Made by a program: the position numbers and the translations under genes
Shown here: piece after piece, positions 36,145-46,600 of the stretch
Position numbering within the stretch: position 1 is the stretch's first letter
Layout of the letters: each line of letters opens with the position of its first letter
NCBI RefSeq assembly: GCF_050574275.1
Contig: NZ_CP192260.1
Coordinates: 1,302,001-1,366,000 of the forward strand
Reading direction: 5' to 3'
DNA: 64,000 nt
Source: Virgibacillus_F flavescens
GTDB taxonomy: Bacteria; Bacillota; Bacilli; Bacillales; Amphibacillaceae
The notes under the pieces: generated by a model
The model's database searches: none
Seen by the model: only the letters and a program-made list of their open reading frames with translations
What the model was told of the DNA's origin: nothing

Positions 36145-37380
36145 TTGAAGATATGGATCTTTAATCATTATGCTACTGCTCCAAACCATGTTGGCGGAAC
36201 GAGGCATTATGATTTAGCAGCACAATTAATAAGCAGAGGACATGAAGTAACCATTATTGCTTCATCGTTTAACCATGTGCAAAAACAGGAAATGTGTGCG
36301 TATGATAACCAATCCTCTGTTAAAAAGGAAACGATTAATGGTGTGAAGTATCTGTGGATCAAAACAGCAGCCTACTCTGGTAATCTCAAGCGGATAATCA
36401 ATATCCTCGGCTATACAAAGCGAGCCTATCAAGCTGCAAAAAGGGAATTGAAGTCTGATAAACCTGATATTGTAATCGGTTCGAGTGTACATCCGCTTAC
36501 TGCCTATATCGGTTATTTAATCGCAAAGAAAAGCAAGAGTCATTTTTACTTTGAGGAAAGAGATTTATGGCCACAGACGTTCGTTGATTTTGGGAAGCTG
36601 TCTGAGAACAGTCTGATCGCCAAAGCTTTATATAAATTCGAGAAATTTTTGTATACAAAAGCGAAGAAAATCATTGTTTTATTTGGCAATGCCCCAAATT
36701 ATGTAACCTCACGAAACATTGATCGGGATAAAGTTATCTACTTGCCTAATGGAGTGAACATGGATAATTTCAAGGAGCCACAGAAAGTTCCGGAACTCAC
36801 CCAGACGATGGAAAAGTATCGCTATACGGTGGTCTACACGGGATCACATGGGTTAGCGAATCATCTGGAGCCACTGATTGAGACGGCAGAATTGCTTCAG
36901 AACAAACACGGTAATACAGATATTCAATTTGTATTGATTGGACACGGACCTTTGAAAGAAAAACTGATTAATCTGGCTAAGCAATATCGATTAACCAATG
37001 TCACATTTCTGGATTCGATTACGAAAGATCAAATACCCTATTTTCTCAGCTTAGCGGATCTGTCGTTTATTTCGATTAAGAAGTCACCGCTCTATAAGTG
37101 GGGATTTAGCATGAACAAAATCTTTGACTATATGGCGGCCGGACTGCCAATCATGGTCTACTCGGATAAAGAAACTGCCGGAGAGCTAAACAGTGTGGAA
37201 GGTGCAGTGGTATCCGAGACACCTGAGGAGTTAGCTGACGCGGTTATGCAGTATATGTATAGTGATGATTCAGGACGGAGTGAAGCGCTCAAGCAATACG
37301 TTGCATCCACTTATTCCTGGGAGACACTTGCAGTTGAGCTGGAATCCCACATGCTGCGTGACATGGAGCAAGGAGAATAA
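36145..37380 (+). CDS. GT4-family glycosyltransferase (WbuB-like)
   Basis: TTG start after AGAAAGG; 411 residues. The N-terminus WIFNHYATAPNHVGGTRHYDLAAQLISRGHEVTI is the mark of the WbuB-type branch, followed by YFEERDLWPQT, YLPNGV and FSMNKIFDYMAAGLPIMVYSD. These enzymes often transfer N-acetyl-fucosamine or related sugars in O-antigen and capsule synthesis. The exact donor here is unknown. Confidence 0.88.
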   Translation: MKIWIFNHYATAPNHVGGTRHYDLAAQLISRGHEVTIIASSFNHVQKQEMCAYDNQSSVKKETINGVKYLWIKTAAYSGNLKRIINILGYTKRAYQAAKRELKSDKPDIVIGSSVHPLTAYIGYLIAKKSKSHFYFEERDLWPQTFVDFGKLSENSLIAKALYKFEKFLYTKAKKIIVLFGNAPNYVTSRNIDRDKVIYLPNGVNMDNFKEPQKVPELTQTMEKYRYTVVYTGSHGLANHLEPLIETAELLQNKHGNTDIQFVLIGHGPLKEKLINLAKQYRLTNVTFLDSITKDQIPYFLSLADLSFISIKKSPLYKWGFSMNKIFDYMAAGLPIMVYSDKETAGELNSVEGAVVSETPEELADAVMQYMYSDDSGRSEALKQYVASTYSWETLAVELESHMLRDMEQGE

Positions 37381-37381
37381 C

Positions 37382-38812
37382 ATGGCCAGCAGTAATTTAT
37401 TTAAAAAGTTTCTGACCTTTTCCTATGGAAGTATTATTGGGCTCGTTATCGGCTTCTTCACGACGTTATTATCTACTCATCTGCTCAGTCCGGAAGATTT
37501 CGGTAAAGCGTCCATGTTCACCCTCGCTGTTAATATTAGCGCGTTAGTAATCATATTCGGGACCGATCAATCGTTTATCCGATTTTTTTACGAAGAGAAA
37601 GAAGAAAACAGGGGCAAGCTGCTGTATAACTGTATTCGCTTGCCTATTGTTATGACATTTGCAGTAGGTATTCTATTTTTGTTGTTTCAGGAAAAATTGT
37701 CTTACTATCTGTTTGGGATAAACAGCAATTCGATTATCGGGCTTTTATTAATCGGCGTTGTAGCTCAGGTTATGCTCCGGTATGGCCAATCGGTTATTCG
37801 GATGCAGCAGAAGGGTAATATTTTCTCGATTATTCAGATTTTGAATCGAGTGCTGCAGCTTGTTTTTCTGGTACTGGTTTATTTGATAATTGGCCCGGAA
37901 TTCGAAATTATCGTGTATTCAACGGTCATTACGCTGCTGTTATTAAGTATTGTTGCGATTGTCTTCGAAAGGAAATTCTGGTCGTTAAAGAACCTGTCGA
38001 ATGAGAAGGTTAAGCATAGTAAAAATGAAATCTTTACGTATGGGTATCCGTTAGTAATCACGCTATTAATAACCTGGCTGTTCCAATCGTTTGATAAACT
38101 CGCGATTAGACAGTGGAGCAGTTTTGAAGAATTGGGTTTATACGCTGCTGCATTTAAAATTGTCGCTTTATTGACTGTGGTTCAAGGTGCGTTCACTACT
38201 TTCTGGACGCCTGTCTGTTACGAAAAATTTGAAAAAAATCCGGACGATAAAGAATTCTTCGCCAGGACGTCTAAACTCATTGCGTTAACGATGTTCTTTA
38301 TCGCTATTGTAACTATTATGTTTAAAGATTTAATTATCATGATGCTGGGAGCGGATTTTTCCGGTGCAGGTGATATACTGCCGTTTCTTGTTTTCATCCC
38401 ATTGCTATATACAATTTCAGAAACGACAGTGATTGGGATTAACTTTTATAAAAAACCAAAATGGCATATCGCTATAGCGGCCATAGCATGTATTGTAAAT
38501 ATTTTCGGAAACTGGTTACTGGTTCCACCTTATGGGGGGGCAGGAGCTGCTATCGCTACAGCAGGTTCATACATCGTATTTTTAGCTTTACGGACAGGTA
38601 TTTCACAACTATACTACAAGGTGAACTATCGTTTAGTGAAGATGTATGTGATGATTTCGCTTGTAACGGTCTACGCATTTATTTCCATTACGATCGAATC
38701 AATTATTGTTAATGTTCTCATAGGCGCAGGCTTATTACTGGTAAATGCCTGGATTTATGTAAATGAACTGGTTGTAGTGTACAAGCAGGTAACCAATAGA
38801 AAGAAAGGATGA
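37382..38812 (+). CDS. Polysaccharide flippase (Wzx-like, second copy)
   Basis: ATG 37382 follows AAGGAG and gives 476 residues beginning at MASSNLFKKFLTFSYGSIIGLVIGFFTTLL; a longer frame from 37262 would overlap the previous gene with no conserved sequence. About 14 helices and LLSPEDFGKASMF are typical of PST-type flippases. It shares little visible similarity with the flippase at 26635, so the two may serve different lipid-linked units. Overlaps the next gene by four bases. Confidence 0.89.
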   Translation: MASSNLFKKFLTFSYGSIIGLVIGFFTTLLSTHLLSPEDFGKASMFTLAVNISALVIIFGTDQSFIRFFYEEKEENRGKLLYNCIRLPIVMTFAVGILFLLFQEKLSYYLFGINSNSIIGLLLIGVVAQVMLRYGQSVIRMQQKGNIFSIIQILNRVLQLVFLVLVYLIIGPEFEIIVYSTVITLLLLSIVAIVFERKFWSLKNLSNEKVKHSKNEIFTYGYPLVITLLITWLFQSFDKLAIRQWSSFEELGLYAAAFKIVALLTVVQGAFTTFWTPVCYEKFEKNPDDKEFFARTSKLIALTMFFIAIVTIMFKDLIIMMLGADFSGAGDILPFLVFIPLLYTISETTVIGINFYKKPKWHIAIAAIACIVNIFGNWLLVPPYGGAGAAIATAGSYIVFLALRTGISQLYYKVNYRLVKMYVMISLVTVYAFISITIESIIVNVLIGAGLLLVNAWIYVNELVVVYKQVTNRKKG

Positions 38813-39417
38813 TACCAATTAAAAAGTTAGTAGATTTTTTGGTAGCGCTTACTTGCCTAATCATTCTTTCGCCAATTCTGATCGTTTTCGCCGTTTTAGT
38901 TCGCTATAAGCTGGGAAAACCGATTATATTTAAACAAAAACGTCCTGGGCTGGGTGGAAAGCCGTTTTACGTTTATAAGTTTAGAACGATGACAGATGAA
39001 ACAGACAGGAATGGAAACTTACTTCCAGACCATATGCGGTTAACCAAGTTTGGACAGTTCATCCGGAGATTAAGCATCGACGAGCTTCCGCAATTGTTTA
39101 ATGTGGTAAAAGGGGATCTTAGTTTAGTAGGTCCGCGGCCATTGCTGATGGAATATCTTCCTTTATACACCAAAGAACAAGCGCGTCGACACGATGTCAA
39201 GCCTGGTATTACCGGGTGGGCTCAGGTGAATGGCAGAAATGCGATCAGCTGGGAAGAAAAATTTAAGCTTGATGTATGGTATGTAAATAACCAATCATTC
39301 GCCCTGGACATGAAGATCCTGTTTATGACGATTAGAAAAGTATTTAAATCAGAGGGAATCAATCAGGAAAAAGAAGTTACCATGGAGAAATTTAAGGGAA
39401 CACGTAGGAGTGGATAA
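38809..39417 (+). CDS. Priming sugar-phosphate transferase, EpsL/PglC-like
   Basis: ATG overlaps the previous stop as ATGA; 202 residues. One membrane segment (KLVDFLVALTCLIILSPIL) precedes KQKRPGLGGKPFYVYKFRTM, RRLSIDELPQLFNV, DLSLVGPRPLLMEYLP and KPGITGWAQVNGRN, the small PglC-type transferase pattern. With the acetyltransferase and aminotransferase that follow it repeats the Bacillus subtilis epsL-epsM-epsN order. The likely substrate is UDP-diacetylbacillosamine. It is the second priming enzyme in the locus. Confidence 0.91.
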   Translation: MIPIKKLVDFLVALTCLIILSPILIVFAVLVRYKLGKPIIFKQKRPGLGGKPFYVYKFRTMTDETDRNGNLLPDHMRLTKFGQFIRRLSIDELPQLFNVVKGDLSLVGPRPLLMEYLPLYTKEQARRHDVKPGITGWAQVNGRNAISWEEKFKLDVWYVNNQSFALDMKILFMTIRKVFKSEGINQEKEVTMEKFKGTRRSG

Positions 39418-39419
39418 CT

Positions 39420-40073
39420 ATGCAGGATATTTATATATACGGATCGGGTGGATTTGCCAGAGAAGTGGCTATGCTGATTGAGCGTATTAACAAAACAGAT
39501 AAACCTACCTGGAACATTCTTGGCTTTATCGATGACGATGTTACGAAGCGCGGAGAGATAATTAACGGTTATCAGGTAGTCGGCAATAGTGAAGTGCTAA
39601 AGGGTTACCAATTGATTTATGTAGTATTAGGCGTAGGCAGCCCGGCAGCAAAAGAAAGCATTATACATAACCTTTCCACATTTGAGCATGTTGTATTTCC
39701 GAATATCATTCATCCTGGCGTCGACTTGCACAAAACGAATAAACTCGGAAAAGGAAATATACTTTGTGCAGGTACTGTTATAACATGCAATATCGAAATG
39801 AAAGACTTTGTGACAGTAAATATAAGTACGACGATCGGGCATGATGTGACTCTACATTCTTATTCTACCATTTCACCAAATTCTTCCATATCTGGAAATG
39901 TAGTTCTTAAAAATGGCGTGGACTGTGGTACGAATGCTACAATTATTCAAGGTAAAGTAATTGGAAAACATACAATTATTGGCGCGGGAGCAACGGTAGT
40001 AAAAGACTTACCTGCTAATTGCACTGCAGTTGGATCTCCAGCGAAACCAATTAAATTTCACACTGAAAACTAG
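39420..40073 (+). CDS. Sugar N-acetyltransferase, EpsM/PglD-like
   Basis: 217 residues. An N-terminal Rossmann-like part (IYIYGSGGFAREVAMLIE, GFIDDD) is joined to a C-terminal left-handed beta helix with NISTTIGHD, where the His is the expected catalytic base, and AVGSPAKPIKF. This is the PglD/NeuD plan. It should acetylate the 4-amino sugar made by the next gene's product. It starts three bases after the previous stop. Confidence 0.91.
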   Translation: MQDIYIYGSGGFAREVAMLIERINKTDKPTWNILGFIDDDVTKRGEIINGYQVVGNSEVLKGYQLIYVVLGVGSPAAKESIIHNLSTFEHVVFPNIIHPGVDLHKTNKLGKGNILCAGTVITCNIEMKDFVTVNISTTIGHDVTLHSYSTISPNSSISGNVVLKNGVDCGTNATIIQGKVIGKHTIIGAGATVVKDLPANCTAVGSPAKPIKFHTEN

Positions 40074-40081
40074 GTGGTAAA

Positions 40082-41224
40082 ATGGACTCGAAAATCTTTC
40101 TTTCATCTCCCCATATGAGTGGAAATGAACAAAAATATATTCAGGATGCATTCGACTTAAATTGGATAGCGCCACTTGGAAATAATGTCGACGCGTTTGA
40201 GCGCGAAATTGCTGCATATAACTCGATTGAAGATGCAGCTGTCGTTATTTCTGGAACTGCAGCGATTCACTTGGCGTTAAGATTGCTGGACGTTGGACCG
40301 AGGGATACTGTATTCTGTTCTTCCTTCACTTTTGTAGCAAGTGTAAATCCAATTTTATACCAAGGTGCAACTCCTGTGTTAATAGATTCGGAAATGGATT
40401 CATGGAATATGTCTCCAGCTGCTTTGCAGCGTGCTTTCGACGATGCCAAAGCGGATGGGAAATTACCTAAAGCTGTAATCGTAGTAAATCTGTACGGTCA
40501 AAGTGCAAAGATGGATGAAATCGCAGACATTTGTGATTCATATGGCGTGCCTATTGTGGAGGATGCCGCAGAGTCGCTTGGCAGTAAGTATAAAGGCCAA
40601 CCTAGTGGTACGTTTGGGACGTATGGGGTTTTCTCTTTTAACGGAAATAAAATTATTACCACATCTGGCGGTGGAGCACTTATCTCAAACGACGTGGAAG
40701 CAATTAAGAAATCCAGGTACCTCGCGACGCAGGCTCGGGATGCCACCGTGCATTATCAGCACAGTGAACTTGGATATAACTATCGAATGAGTAATATTGT
40801 GGCTGGGATTGGCCGTGGTCAGTTAGAAGTGTTGGACGACCGCGTAGAAAAGCGTCGGGCGATTTTTGAAACGTATCGAGAAGCGTTTGCTGATGCGCCT
40901 GGTTTTTGCTTTATGCCTGAATTGGAAGATTCCAGATCGAACAGATGGTTAACCGTCTTGACTGTCGACCCTGAAAAGGCAGGAATTTCAAGGTGTGAGA
41001 TTATCGAAGCGTTGGATGAGAAAAACATTGAAGCGCGGCCGTTATGGATGCCGATGCACCTGCAGCCGCTGTTTGAAGGTGTGGAATATTATCCGCATGA
41101 AGAAGGCTTTAGTGTTTCTGATCAGTTATTTAAAGATGGGTTGTGTCTGCCTTCTGGTTCGAATATGACTGAGGAGCAGCAGAATAGGGTTATTGGTGAG
41201 ATTAAGCGGTTGTTGGGGAAGTAA
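40082..41224 (+). CDS. UDP-4-keto-6-deoxy sugar aminotransferase, EpsN/PglE-like
   Basis: 380 residues starting MDSKIFLSSPHMSGNEQKYIQDAF, typical of PglE/EpsN/LegC enzymes. PLP-Lys lies in SFNGNKIITTSGGGALIS; EDAAESLGSKYKG and ELGYNYRMSNIVAGIG are family motifs. It would aminate the product of the dehydratase at 16636, completing with the preceding gene a UDP-diacetylbacillosamine route. It is the last gene of the polysaccharide locus; no clear terminator with a T run follows, only array 3. Confidence 0.93.
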   Translation: MDSKIFLSSPHMSGNEQKYIQDAFDLNWIAPLGNNVDAFEREIAAYNSIEDAAVVISGTAAIHLALRLLDVGPRDTVFCSSFTFVASVNPILYQGATPVLIDSEMDSWNMSPAALQRAFDDAKADGKLPKAVIVVNLYGQSAKMDEIADICDSYGVPIVEDAAESLGSKYKGQPSGTFGTYGVFSFNGNKIITTSGGGALISNDVEAIKKSRYLATQARDATVHYQHSELGYNYRMSNIVAGIGRGQLEVLDDRVEKRRAIFETYREAFADAPGFCFMPELEDSRSNRWLTVLTVDPEKAGISRCEIIEALDEKNIEARPLWMPMHLQPLFEGVEYYPHEEGFSVSDQLFKDGLCLPSGSNMTEEQQNRVIGEIKRLLGK

Positions 41225-41244
41225 GATAAACTATACTATGCATT

Positions 41245-41464
41245 CTGCTGGAGCTGCTACAGTTCGGGCAACGGGTGCTGTAACTCGGGCGGGGAAACTG
41301 CTGACTCGGGCCGACTAATAGTCGCGGCCCGAGTTGGCGGTGTCCTCGCCCGAGTTGTTAGAGTCGCGGCCCGAGTCGCTTTGCTCATGGCCCGGGTTGT
41401 TAGAGTCCTCGCCCGAGTCGCTGTCCCCCGGCCCGACTTGGATAACTTCTAGCCCGAGTTGGGC
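41245..41464. repeat. Array 3: G+C-rich degenerate repeats of the same family, inverted about a hairpin
   Basis: ACTCGGGC cores on the left (41283, 41304) give way to GCCCGAGT cores on the right (41328, 41352, 41373, 41411, 41453). The change happens in a hairpin, ACTCGGGCC (41304-41312) with GGCCCGAGT (41326-41334). The stretch lies between the end of the polysaccharide locus and the second transglycosylase-CWB2 gene. The remaining bases to 41655 are A+T-rich, with TATACT at 41633 as the likely -10 of the next gene. Confidence 0.82.
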
Positions 41465-41655
41465 ATTAATTTTCCTTCCACGATACATATCATAATTCAG
41501 GTCTGGTTCTTTTTATAGTTGAGTGGCAATTTTTCTTGAGTTAAGAATGGTTTTCATTAACTAAGAATTTAATTCCAGAATGTACCATAAACCTATTAAT
41601 CTATACTGTGAAATGTTAGAATAATAGAATATTATACTTAAATCAGGGGGAAATA

Positions 41656-43503
41656 ATGAAAAAATTATGTGGTAATTTACTAGTAGTTGTATTAATCGTT
41701 GCCTTTTTTCCACAGCATTCGCTTGCAGTGGGGTCACCGGCAAAAAAAATATCCTTATTAGCAGCGGAAACGTATCCGTGTGCTGAGGCTGGAGCAAGGG
41801 TTACGTGCAGTGAAATTAATCAACTGTTAACCGAAAGTGCAATTGAGCATGGTATTCCACCAGAAGTTGCTAAGGCGGTGGCTTTTGAAGAATCAAACTG
41901 GCAGCAGTGGGATGACGCTACGCAAACTGATCCAAATGTTTCTGATGACGGCGGAATAGGTATTATGCAGGTCACGGATAGTGGTTATGATGATAATAGG
42001 TTAAAGAGTGATATCCAATTTAATATTAATACAGGGTTAGATATTTTGAATGAAAAGTGGCAGTTGGGTATTGATGGGGTTATTCCAACGTTTAATGGCA
42101 ACTCAAGAGATGTTATTGAAAACTGGTACTTTGCTGTGATGGCATATAATGGCGTTGTTGAAAGTAATAGCCCTACGCTAAAAAGTGATGGTTCAACAAA
42201 TGAGGAAGCTTATCAGGAGAGAGTTTTCAGAGCAATTGAGGTGTATAACAATAGAATTTCATTAGTAGATCTTCCATTTAGTAGAGAAGACTTTCAATAT
42301 GATCGTGACGATGGCAGTGCAGCATTGAAGTTTAACAAACTGCATTACCAGGTTCCAGGACCACTAACGGAATCCAGACAGCTGTTTGCTGAAGGCGATA
42401 AAGTTTACACTGTTGCAAGTACTAATTTAAGAGATACGAAAAATGGTCAAGGTAATACGCCTTTGCCAGAGAGACATGTAGCTGAGATTTTGGAAGGGAC
42501 AATTCAGTACGATACATCTGAACAATCACCTGGACGTCATTGGGTACGTTATGAAATCCAACTAGAAGATGGCAGAACAGGTTATGTAGCTTCAGGGGCA
42601 ATCCAGCCGATTACTTCCAGAGTTTCCGGTACGGATCGTTTTGCAACTGCTGTCGAAATTTCGAAATCTGGTTGGCAAGATGGTGCAGATACTGTCGTAC
42701 TGGCAAAGGGATATGATTTTCCTGATGCTTTGGCAGGCGCACCGTTAGCGTATAAGTACGACGCTCCAATTCTCTTAACACGTACGGATCATTTAACCGA
42801 AGTAACCAAACAAGAGATTAACAGACTTGGTGCTGACAAGGTAATTATATTAGGCAGTGAAGCTGCAGTCAGCAATGCGGTGGAAGCTGAACTAAATTCT
42901 ATGAATCTTCAAGAGGTTGAGCGAATTGGTGGAAGTGACCGGTTTGAAACTGCGAAGTTGATTGCGGATAAATTAGATTCCAACTTGGATAAAGCAATTG
43001 TCGCTACTGGTCTTTCTTATCCGGATTCACTAGCGGTTGCTCCATATGCTGCTAGAAATGGGATACCGATATTGTTAACTAAAACTGATTCAACGTCCGA
43101 TTTTACGAAGCAAGCATTAGAAGGGAAGTCGAAAACCTATGTTATCGGCGGACCAAATGCTGTGAGTGAATCAGTCGCGAAGAATTTGCCTGGCGATTTT
43201 GAAAGGATTTCAGGCGCTAATCGTTTCGAAACGGCGTCTGAAATTATTGAGACCTTTGATTTTGGTGATCAAGAAGCAATGGTCGCAACGGGTTATAACT
43301 TTGCTGATGCTTTGACTGGTTCAGTTCTGGCAGCAAAGAAAAATTCTCCGCTTTTGTTAGTAAGAGAAAATAATGTTACAGAGTCAATAGAAGATACTAT
43401 TGTACAACGTGATATTCGTAAATTCACCCTATTCGGCGGCGCGGATGTTGTCGACGTTGATGATGAGTTAGCGAAGATAGCAGCTGGGGTTATTAATCCT
43501 TAA
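41656..43503 (+). CDS. Secreted lytic transglycosylase-like (SLT) protein with three CWB2 anchors
   Basis: ATG after CAGGGGG; 615 residues. A signal peptide ends near SLAVG. The SLT domain (about 48-190) has likely catalytic Glu79 in AFEESNW, GIGIMQVTDSG and AYNG. A degenerate SH3-like region (about 250-315, TNLRDT, GYVASGAI) leads to three CWB2 repeats (about 318-615). It is a shorter paralogue of the protein at 7310, lacking the long N-terminal stretch. Together they frame the polysaccharide locus. I infer wall-bound glycan-strand cleavage. Confidence 0.9.
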   Translation: MKKLCGNLLVVVLIVAFFPQHSLAVGSPAKKISLLAAETYPCAEAGARVTCSEINQLLTESAIEHGIPPEVAKAVAFEESNWQQWDDATQTDPNVSDDGGIGIMQVTDSGYDDNRLKSDIQFNINTGLDILNEKWQLGIDGVIPTFNGNSRDVIENWYFAVMAYNGVVESNSPTLKSDGSTNEEAYQERVFRAIEVYNNRISLVDLPFSREDFQYDRDDGSAALKFNKLHYQVPGPLTESRQLFAEGDKVYTVASTNLRDTKNGQGNTPLPERHVAEILEGTIQYDTSEQSPGRHWVRYEIQLEDGRTGYVASGAIQPITSRVSGTDRFATAVEISKSGWQDGADTVVLAKGYDFPDALAGAPLAYKYDAPILLTRTDHLTEVTKQEINRLGADKVIILGSEAAVSNAVEAELNSMNLQEVERIGGSDRFETAKLIADKLDSNLDKAIVATGLSYPDSLAVAPYAARNGIPILLTKTDSTSDFTKQALEGKSKTYVIGGPNAVSESVAKNLPGDFERISGANRFETASEIIETFDFGDQEAMVATGYNFADALTGSVLAAKKNSPLLLVRENNVTESIEDTIVQRDIRKFTLFGGADVVDVDDELAKIAAGVINP

Positions 43504-43522
43504 GAGTAGTTGGTATAGAGAG

Positions 43523-43557
43523 AAACTCGGGTTTTTTACGAATCCGAGTTTTTTTGT
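43523..43557 (+). terminator. Terminator after the second transglycosylase gene
   Basis: AAACTCGG (43523-43530) pairs with CCGAGTTT (43544-43551), followed by a T run. Confidence 0.85.
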
Positions 43558-43660
43558 GTGTATTTGAAGAAAATTATTAAATAAATTACTACTACTTTAT
43601 TTATTCGATTTACGGTATAATTTTGAATTAGTTAGTTTAATAGAATATTGGGGGAAAATT

Positions 43661-46600
43661 ATGGAGAAGTTATTAGATAGTTTAGTTAGATCAAAGCAAG
43701 TGGCGTTAATGATATTGTTGGTGATGGTTGTAAATTTAGTCTCGACGCCGTTAGTGGTGTTAGCGGATGGTGATGGGGAGCCACCGGTCGTTGAGAGTTT
43801 GGAGGTGAGTCCAAATGAAGTGAGTGTAGGCGATACTGTTACAGTGAAAGCAGACGTAAGAGATAGTAATTCTGGAGTAGACACAGTTGGGGTATTCTTT
43901 GATTCCCCCTCAGGAAACAATGAAGAAGGTTTTTTTCTGGATTACAATGCTACAAGTGGTCTGTGGGAAGGGAAATATATAGTAACGGAAACAGATGAAG
44001 CGGGGAAGTGGGTATTTAATTTTATATCTGTTGAGGATAAAGCAGGAAACAGGAAATTTTATTATCCACAACAACTTCAATCTACTAATACATTGGACTT
44101 TCTGGTAATAAATCCAACTGGCGATGGAGAGCCACCAGTAGTTGAGAGTTTGGAGGTGAGTCCAAATGAGGTAAGTGTAGGCGATACTGTTACAGTGAAA
44201 GCAGACGTAAGAGATAGTAATTCTGGAGTAGACACAGTTGGGGTATTCTTTGATTCCCCCTCAGGAAACAGTGAAGAAGGTTTTTTTCTGGATTACAATG
44301 CTACAAGTGGTCTGTGGGAAGGGAAATATATAGTAACGGAAATAGATGAAGCGGGGAAGTGGGTATTTAATTTTATATCTGTTGAGGATAAAGCAGGAAA
44401 CAGGAAATTTTATTATCCACAACAACTTCAATCTACTAATACATTGGACTTTCTGGTAATAAATCCAACTGGCGATGGAGAGCCACCAGTAGTTGAGAGT
44501 TTAGAGGTGAGTCCAAAAGAAGTAGAAGTAGGAGATAGGGTTATAGTGAAAGCAGACGTAAGAGATAGTGATACTGGTGTAGACACAGTTGGGGTATTCT
44601 TTGATTCCCCCTCAGGAAACAGCGAAGAAGGTTTCTTTCTAAATTACAATGCTACAAGTGGTCTGTGGGAAGGGAAATACATAGTAACAGAAACTGATGA
44701 AGCAGGCCAATGGGTATTTGACTTTATATCTGTTGAAGATAAAGCTGGAAACAGTGAATTTTATTATCCGGGGGAGCTGTTGTTTAGTAATAATTTTAAT
44801 TTTACTGTCATCCCCCCATCAGACTTAGGATTAGAACCATTACCACACTCCTATACTACATATGACGAAACATGGACACAAAAAACGATTGATGGAGACT
44901 TATACGTTGGTCCTGAATCCCAATTAACGATTAACGGGGATGTAACAATTACTGGGGACGTATACGTGTTTGGAACGATAAGAAATTATGGAGACCTTAC
45001 GATTAACGGTACGCTAAATGCAAGACGAGTGTACTACGGAAGTTACTCTAATTCGCCAGGAACAGTAATGCATTTAGGTGGATCGAATCGCATACCTTCG
45101 ACAAGTGTGTCAAACCAGGCATGGGATGTTCCGCTTGAAATATACAATGAAGATTTAACCGTGCAAGATGGAAAGATCATACTAGAAGGAGCTACTGTTC
45201 CAGTTACAGAACTGTATGTGGAGGATCAGAAAGTAGATGTCAGTTACTACGGAACATTTAGAGTTCCTCTGGAAAATGTAACTGCGGACAAAGTGACTTT
45301 TACGATGAAAGATGTCTTTGGATATTCGACTACTAAAGAAGTTAGTGTTATTGATACGATGGCGCCTGCTAAAGTAGCTGGTTTAAAAGTAGATAACACA
45401 AGCGCTTCAACTATCAATATTTCGTGGGATAAGAACAACGAAAGCGATCTTGATGGATATAATATATACCTTGATGGGGAAAATGTTGATTCCATTTCGT
45501 CGTCAGACAATGAATATAAGTTTACAGAACTTAAAGCAGCGTCTAGTTATGAAATGGCAGTTGAGGCGTTTGATAGAAGCAGTAATAAATCAGTTCAAAC
45601 CGTTATTACTGCAGAAACGAAGCTTACTACACCAGTAGTTAATGATGTAAGTGATAAAGATGAAATGGTAACTGGTACAGCGGATCCAAGTGTAGACGTC
45701 AAGGTGTCCGACGGAGAGAAATTAATAGCTTCTGACCTATCCGAAGCGGATGGATCATTTGAAGTTCACATACCAAAGCAAATTGCTGGTAAAGTTTTAT
45801 TTGTTCAATCGTTTAATCAAGATGGAAATAAAAGTGATAAAGTGCAACTAACAGTAGAAGACGTAACTGAACCTTCTTCACCGAGCGTAGATGAAATAAC
45901 CGATAACAGTAAAATTGTTTCCGGTGAAGCAGAAGCAGGAACTTCTATAACGGTAACTGGGCAAGATGGAACACTAGGTACAGCGGATGTATCAAATGAT
46001 GGAAGTTTTGAGGTTAACATTTCAGAACAAACTGCTGGTCAAAAAATAGAAGTTATTGCTACAGATGCAGCTGGTAATGTAAGCGAACCAACTGTTGTAA
46101 TTGTTAGCGACGCAACTGCCCCAGCTAAACCGGAAATAGAGGAAGTAACGGATCAAAGTACTGAAGTTACTGGCTCAGCAGAAGCAGGAGCAACAATTAC
46201 AGTAAGTATTTTGGAAAAAGAGATTGGAACAACTGAAGCAGATGTGGACGGAAAGTTTGCTTTAACTATTTCAAAAAGAAAAGCAGGAGAAGAACTTAGC
46301 GTTACTGCGACAGATGCTGCAGGTAATATAAGTGAGCCAACCATAGTGAAGGTTAAGGACATTACAGCTCCGACTTGGCCGGAAGCTGCAAAACTAACCG
46401 TATCCGATGTTGGTGAAAAGGAATTAACATTACATTGGACAGAAGCTTCGGACAATGCAGGAGTTTCTCAATATAGAATTTACCAGGATTCGAAATTAAT
46501 AGAGACTGTAGATGGTTCGAAAACAAACGTAACGATTACTAATTTGCTGCCAGGACATACGTATCAGTTTAAGATCGAGGCTGGTGATGAATTAAATAAT

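Noticed and set aside
37262..37381. Extended N-terminus of the second flippase
   Set aside because: It overlaps the glycosyltransferase gene in another frame; AAGGAG before ATG 37382 fits better.
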